Source: Hevea brasiliensis (taxonomy: Eukaryota > Streptophyta > Magnoliopsida > Malpighiales > Euphorbiaceae). From it: DNA of 64,000 nt. The notes beneath the pieces are model-generated. The model was not told the origin of the DNA and did no database searches. It saw nothing but the letters and a program-made list of their open reading frames with translations. Positions 59,881 through 64,000 of this stretch are shown here, piece after piece. The stretch lies in assembly GCF_030052815.1 (NCBI RefSeq), contig NC_079509.1, positions 43,270,750 through 43,334,749 on the forward strand. Direction: 5' to 3'. Within the stretch, counting starts at the first letter, position 1. Each line of letters opens with the position of its first letter. Made by a program: the position numbers and the translations under genes.

Positions 59881-61512
59881 TTAAATTAACAGGAGCCCGA
59901 AAGGGACTTTTCCGATCTCCCTGATTTTAACTTCAGCTACATGACATAAGAGCCTAAAGCTAAGGATTCTGGCATTCGAAGATGCTGGGGATAAGGCTTC
60001 TCGATACCTTTTGGCTAGATGGGGAAAACTAGACTTGATTTACCGACCTTCCATGTATTCATTTTACCAATATCTATTAATGACCGATCTATTCTGTTTT
60101 GTTTATTTTGGTTTTATTCCACTTTATGACCTCTTTGTCGAATTGTCACACGCCACCTAATAGTTTGGCTATCTTCCTGACGCGTTATTCAGGTTCTTTC
60201 TTTTAAAAGGGATCCTTAAGTTGCAGTTACCTACGTCTTACCGGACCATTTACACGCTACTAGGAGCTAGAAAAACTTGCATTCAGAAACGACGAAGATT
60301 AATAAAATAACGGACTAATCACTAAAGAGATAACTTGAGAGTAACATTCTTTTGGGTCCTTTTGCACAAAATGAACTTGGAGAAAATCACATACGTAAGA
60401 GGAAACAAAGAAAGTGCGAAAAATAAATGTAAACACTTAGTAAAACAGCAATATGAGCTCTTACCTGTGAGGAGCCAAATCTACTGAAATAGCTATGGGG
60501 TGGCAAATAGAGATAAGACAGTAGACTGATTAGCCTGAGAGCTGATGTTCGTCGGGAAGTGAAGGGAGCTCAGCTAAAATATAATCAGATTAAGATAAAA
60601 GCCGAGTGGAATGAAGTTTAGCTTAGACAGTGGTGATGAAAACAGAGATGATAAAGGGCTGAAAGTGAGGGTGTGACCAGATAATGAACAAACTGGAAAT
60701 GTGGAGTTCCAGTATCCAGAATCCTTTTCAAGAAACACTTCAGAAAACTAGTTTCAAAAGTTTTTCCAATCAACACTTCAGAGTAGCGGAATAACAAACT
60801 AAATGAAGTTTTCAGAGTTCTTCCGCTATAATAACAGCCTCTCCTTTTTTGTCCGTCCGTCCCCTGAACAGTTTTTCATGCTGGTATTTATAGGAATCGG
60901 GTGCTCCCCATGAAGGGTCAGGATTTATTTTGAGGGAGATGGAGGGTCAAGATTTCGAAGGACATGATCGGATGTCTAGGAATTAAAGAGAATCAAAATG
61001 AATGGCTGAGATCCCTCTTCAGAACGTTTGTCCTTTTCTTTTTTCAATTTGACGGTCCCAGATCTTCTCGTCCGGAACGATCTAAGGGCTAAGAGCGAAA
61101 GACGCTGGTATTGTCGTCTTCTCTCTTGATCCAAGGGTTCCGGGTTTGTCCTTACAAGTGAGATCAACGGTGGGGATTGAGATGTATAGGATCACATGAC
61201 ATACCCCGCACTCACAAGATTGTGGGCGATTCTTAGGCGTGCGGTGGAGATCTCGCCTGCAACGCTTTAACTACCTCGGCTCTGATTCTGACAACGGTTA
61301 TTTGGGATTCGTCTTATTCCTTTTGTCTTCCGATCCCTCCTCTTTCTGATCTCTTTCACATGTTCTTTCCGATCTTTCATGCTGGTCTCCCATCTTCCGA
61401 TCTATTATTCCGATCTTTCCTTCCTTAGGTCCGTTCGTCAAAGCATTAATTGCCCTCGATTCCGTAAGCGTTAACCGCTTGCTCGCCAAAGAATAAATGC
61501 TCATTTTCCCCT

Positions 61513-61522
61513 ATATATACCC
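61513..61522 (+). promoter_or_regulatory. TATA box candidate in the Tat-type LTR
   Basis: 'ctatatatac' precedes a CT-rich leader (61540-61590). Clusters of CCGATCT lie upstream at 61325-61430. Confidence 0.5.
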
Positions 61523-61984
61523 CTGTCGACAGAGACATTTCCTTCATCTGATTTTCCTCTCTTCCTTCTTACTTTTCCTGTTCTAGCTGCTCCGGTGGAA
61601 GTTCCGGCCATGATGGTGGTTTTTGATCCCTTTCCGATGAGCTTCTTTAACCACCGGCTGAAAATTTACGATCCCGATGATCGCATAACCCTAACTGATG
61701 ATGGTGAGAGAACTGGATTTGACCAATCTGTATTGCGGACCTCGGTTGTACCGATCTCGAGTCGCTCGACTGAGTTCATTCGGCTTCTCATCACATTGAG
61801 TGTTCCGACAGCGGCTTTCCTCCACATTGGGTGTTCCGACAACGCCTCGGTTCTGGTCGGTGACACCCCTTTGGATCAGTCACAATGTGACATTCCGATC
61901 CCTAGAGATCGCCCAAATGATGTATTTTGTTTTTCAATGCAATTCGATCTCTAGAGATCACAGAAATGATGTAATCCAATTTTA

Positions 61985-63612
61985 GTGTAATCCACTTCTG
62001 GTGTTGATCCTTCTCCCTTAGACTCTATCATATTTACACCACTGCCCGTATTATGGTTAGGCAGTGGGTTTGAGGTAACGTTGGGGAGGGAACCATTTCC
62101 CTCGATCTTCAACCACCCATTTCGGATTAAAGCGTGCACTCTCCCTTTGAGTGCCCCACAGTTATCAGTTGAATGCCCTTGTGCCCCTCCATGGTACTCA
62201 CAACGGGCGGTGGCATCATACCATCTAGGGTATGGTGGCTGGATTGGGTCTAAGGGGACTGGTACAATTTGGTTTATACCGACAAGGTATCGGTATATTT
62301 CACTGAGTGGGAGGGGAAGAGGTGGATCAGGGTTTCTTGGGGGCCTTGGATTATTTTGTGGTGGTCTTGGTTGAGCAGGAGGAGGAAGCGGTCTTGGTTG
62401 GTAATTTGTAGGTGGGGGATATTGTGGGCGCGGGTGTGGATAATTTGGGAAGGGAGGTGGGATATTTGCGATGGTTTGGCCAGGAGAGGAAGGATACTAC
62501 CAGAATTGTTTTGGGGAATGGGGAATAATTGTTTTGACGTGACAGAATGTACCTCACCCTCCTTTTTCTTGCCAAAGTCGCGCCTTCTTTATAGGGTTCT
62601 CTCACGACTCTGCAATGTCCCATTCTTAAGTTGGCCTCAATTCTCTCACCCACCGGATGATATCGAGAAGCTGTTGGAAGTGTTTCCAATCATCAAGTTG
62701 AAGTAGGAGCCTTCAAAGTCTCGATGAACAAAGAGCATAGCTCATTGTCACCACCGGGGATATACTTCCGCCGCCTTTTCCTCCATCTCTCGAGCATACC
62801 GCTTGAAACCTTCCCTCTTTCTGTGCCATGTTCGAGGTCTCTCCTTGTGGGTGCCGCATCACAATTGAATTTGTATTGCTTTAAGAAGGTATCGCCTAAA
62901 TCCTTCCAGAGTGCAAATTTTGCTCTGCCCAATTGTATGCACCATCTTAGAGCCGCCCGAGAGGCTCTCGTGAAAGAAGTGAATGAGAAGTCTCATCTTC
63001 TGTTAGGGCGCATTTTGGCAATATAGGTTGCCGTGTGGATGCGGGATCTGAGTTCCTGTACTTGTCAAAACTGAACCTTGAATTTGGGTGGCACCACCAC
63101 ATCCGGCACCGCCTTAGTGATGCCACATCCACAGAGCCATACATATTCAGCCCTTCAATTGCTCTCAATCTTTCCTCTAGAGTGCATAGCTTTCATTTTT
63201 TTGACTTATTTTCTCCCCTATCAAGGTGGAATACTCCCCCAGTTGGGAGATGAGGGGTGAAGTGAATGGGAGGGATCACATTTGAAGGGTATGGGTCGGT
63301 GTTTTGAACGGCTGGGTAATGAGAGTAAGGCAGGTCATTATTTGTAGTAACCGGATTGACAGTGATTGTTGGGTCCGGGATGGGAGACTGAAAGGTAAAA
63401 GAAGTTGAAGCTTGGTGAGGATCATTTGTTGGAGGTGGTGGAGGAGGTAATGGCAGGCTAGACTCTGCTGTCGATTTATTCTGGGACATTTCTCTCATTA
63501 GTCTCATAAGTTCTGAGACCTGGTCTTTCAATTCGGAGACTTGCCCCTGTAGGTTCTGTACTTGTTCCTGATCTTCCATTATCTTCTTTGTCCGAGATCT
63601 TGTTAAGTACAC
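61985..63612 (-). pseudogene. Ogre/Tat-like gag (broken)
   Basis: The ATG at 63612 opens 139 residues: a basic start (YLTRSRTKKIMEDQ), a heptad-like coiled coil (VQNLQGQVSELKDQVSEL), then a Pro/Thr-rich region. After frame changes the capsid follows: RLRAIEGLNMYGSVDVASL near 63168, LGRAKFALWKDLGDTFLKQY at 62932-62870. A proline-rich region runs at about 62500-62330 (PPPTNYQPRPLPPP). The zinc knuckle CEYHGGAQGHSTDNC (C-x2-H-x5-H-x4-C) lies at about 62206-62162, then NPLPNHN and the end near 61985. At least six frame breaks or stops. Protease and pol are absent to the left. Confidence 0.88.
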
Positions 63613-64000
63613 TCGCTTGGGCTGAACCGTGTGCTTTGTCAGACTTGCTTTGTTTGAAGCAATATTGATTTCCTGTGAGGGGTAAAAAAAGAAAATTTTA
63701 AATGAACTTTGAATTTTGCAAAGAAACTAAAAGTCCTGGTCTGGACGAAGGATACAGTGGCATTTGAAAGCCAGGTTGAAATCTGTAAAAGGACAATCGC
63801 GTTAACTTTATCATGGCATTGCCCGATAGTCTGACTGTGAATGACGGGATTGAATGCTCATTTATGATACCTGTCCATATAGCGCATTCAATTTTTCACA
63901 TAACCCTAGCGAGGGAGTTCCTACGGGAGTCATATTATTCATTCACAAATTTACTAAACAATGATCCAAAAATCATTTCATTAACTGAATAATTTGTACA
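63613..64000 (-). other. Probable leader of the Ogre/Tat-like element
   Basis: Upstream of the gag start on the minus strand. No primer binding site of the usual Tat type and no LTR end could be seen before the window edge. No open frame of note. Confidence 0.4.

Larger units (their letters stand above)
59084..61965 (+). mobile_element. Tat-type LTR, probably plus sense; right end uncertain
   Basis: It starts TGTCGCAAGGG directly at the break in the Tat gag. It has the 'gtgaggagtcgccacc' and 'gttaggcacccc' stretches near 59137 and 59261, a seven-unit hairpin array at 59500-59880, many CCGATCT words at 61325-61900 and a TATATATA box at 61513. The box is symmetric, but its place near the right end favours plus sense. 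I found no matching TSD for TTCAG (59079-59083). The alternative is that it is the 3' LTR of the minus-strand gag element to the right. Confidence 0.6.

Noticed and set aside
61595..61954. A 119-codon plus-strand frame with a good ATG context near the TATA candidate
   Set aside because: It lies in the R-U5 part of the Tat-type LTR, shows no recognisable domain, and its composition follows the CCGATCT-rich repeat words; kept only as LTR.
62269..62706. A 145-codon plus-strand frame rich in Trp and Gly
   Set aside because: It is the antisense of the proline-rich region of the minus-strand gag; Trp/Gly follow from reading CCA/CCC codons backwards.
1..64000. Host protein-coding gene
   Set aside because: Every segment with recognisable protein similarity belongs to Gag or Pol of LTR elements; other open frames are short, unconserved or antisense to these.

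Overview
This window is intergenic heterochromatin-like DNA from a flowering plant, most likely a eudicot; I cannot name the species. It is AT-rich, has no bacterial-style gene order, and I found no host gene, tRNA, rRNA or CRISPR. Nearly everything is LTR retrotransposon: Ty3/gypsy chromoviruses of the Tekay/Del type (RT-RNase H-integrase order, C-terminal chromodomain, LTRs of 3-4 kb), Ty3/gypsy elements of the Tat/Ogre type, and Ty1/copia remnants.

The main structure is a nested insertion stack, read from boundaries with 5-bp target-site duplications (TSDs). Level 1 is a gag-only Tekay-like element at 9897-52606 (TSD CATTG). Level 2 is a Tekay element at 12532-46455 (TSD AGAAT), inserted into the level-1 5' LTR. 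Level 3 is two solo LTRs inside level 2: 16775-20899 in gag (TSD GGGTT/GGATT) and 21869-40103 in protease (TSD GTGAA). Level 4 lies inside the second solo LTR: a two-LTR Tekay element on the minus strand at 22936-35216 (TSD TAACT) and another solo LTR at 36049-39774 (TSD CATCT). A further solo LTR of the same family as the last sits at 1011-4195 (TSD TAAGC), inside a copia LTR.

Left flank (1-9896): the 3' LTR and the RNase H/RT remnant of a minus-strand copia element, then a probable Tat-type LTR, then a degenerate short-repeat tract. Right flank (52607-64000): the rest of a Tat-type LTR carrying a copia solo LTR, the spacer, integrase, RT start and gag of a minus-strand Tat-type element with most of RT and RNase H deleted, then a Tat-type LTR with a seven-unit tandem hairpin array, then the broken gag of an Ogre/Tat-like element running off the right edge.

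All protein-coding regions are broken by stops, frameshifts or deletions, so no element here is autonomous. The level-4 element is youngest, with nearly identical LTRs. The most unusual signal is in the Tekay-family LTRs: a putative 5' splice site about 250 bp after the TATA box where one can be seen, and a conserved stem-loop pair ending in CAG about 2 kb later, as if the LTR leader were spliced. The same LTRs carry a degenerate repeat module of about 190 bp.
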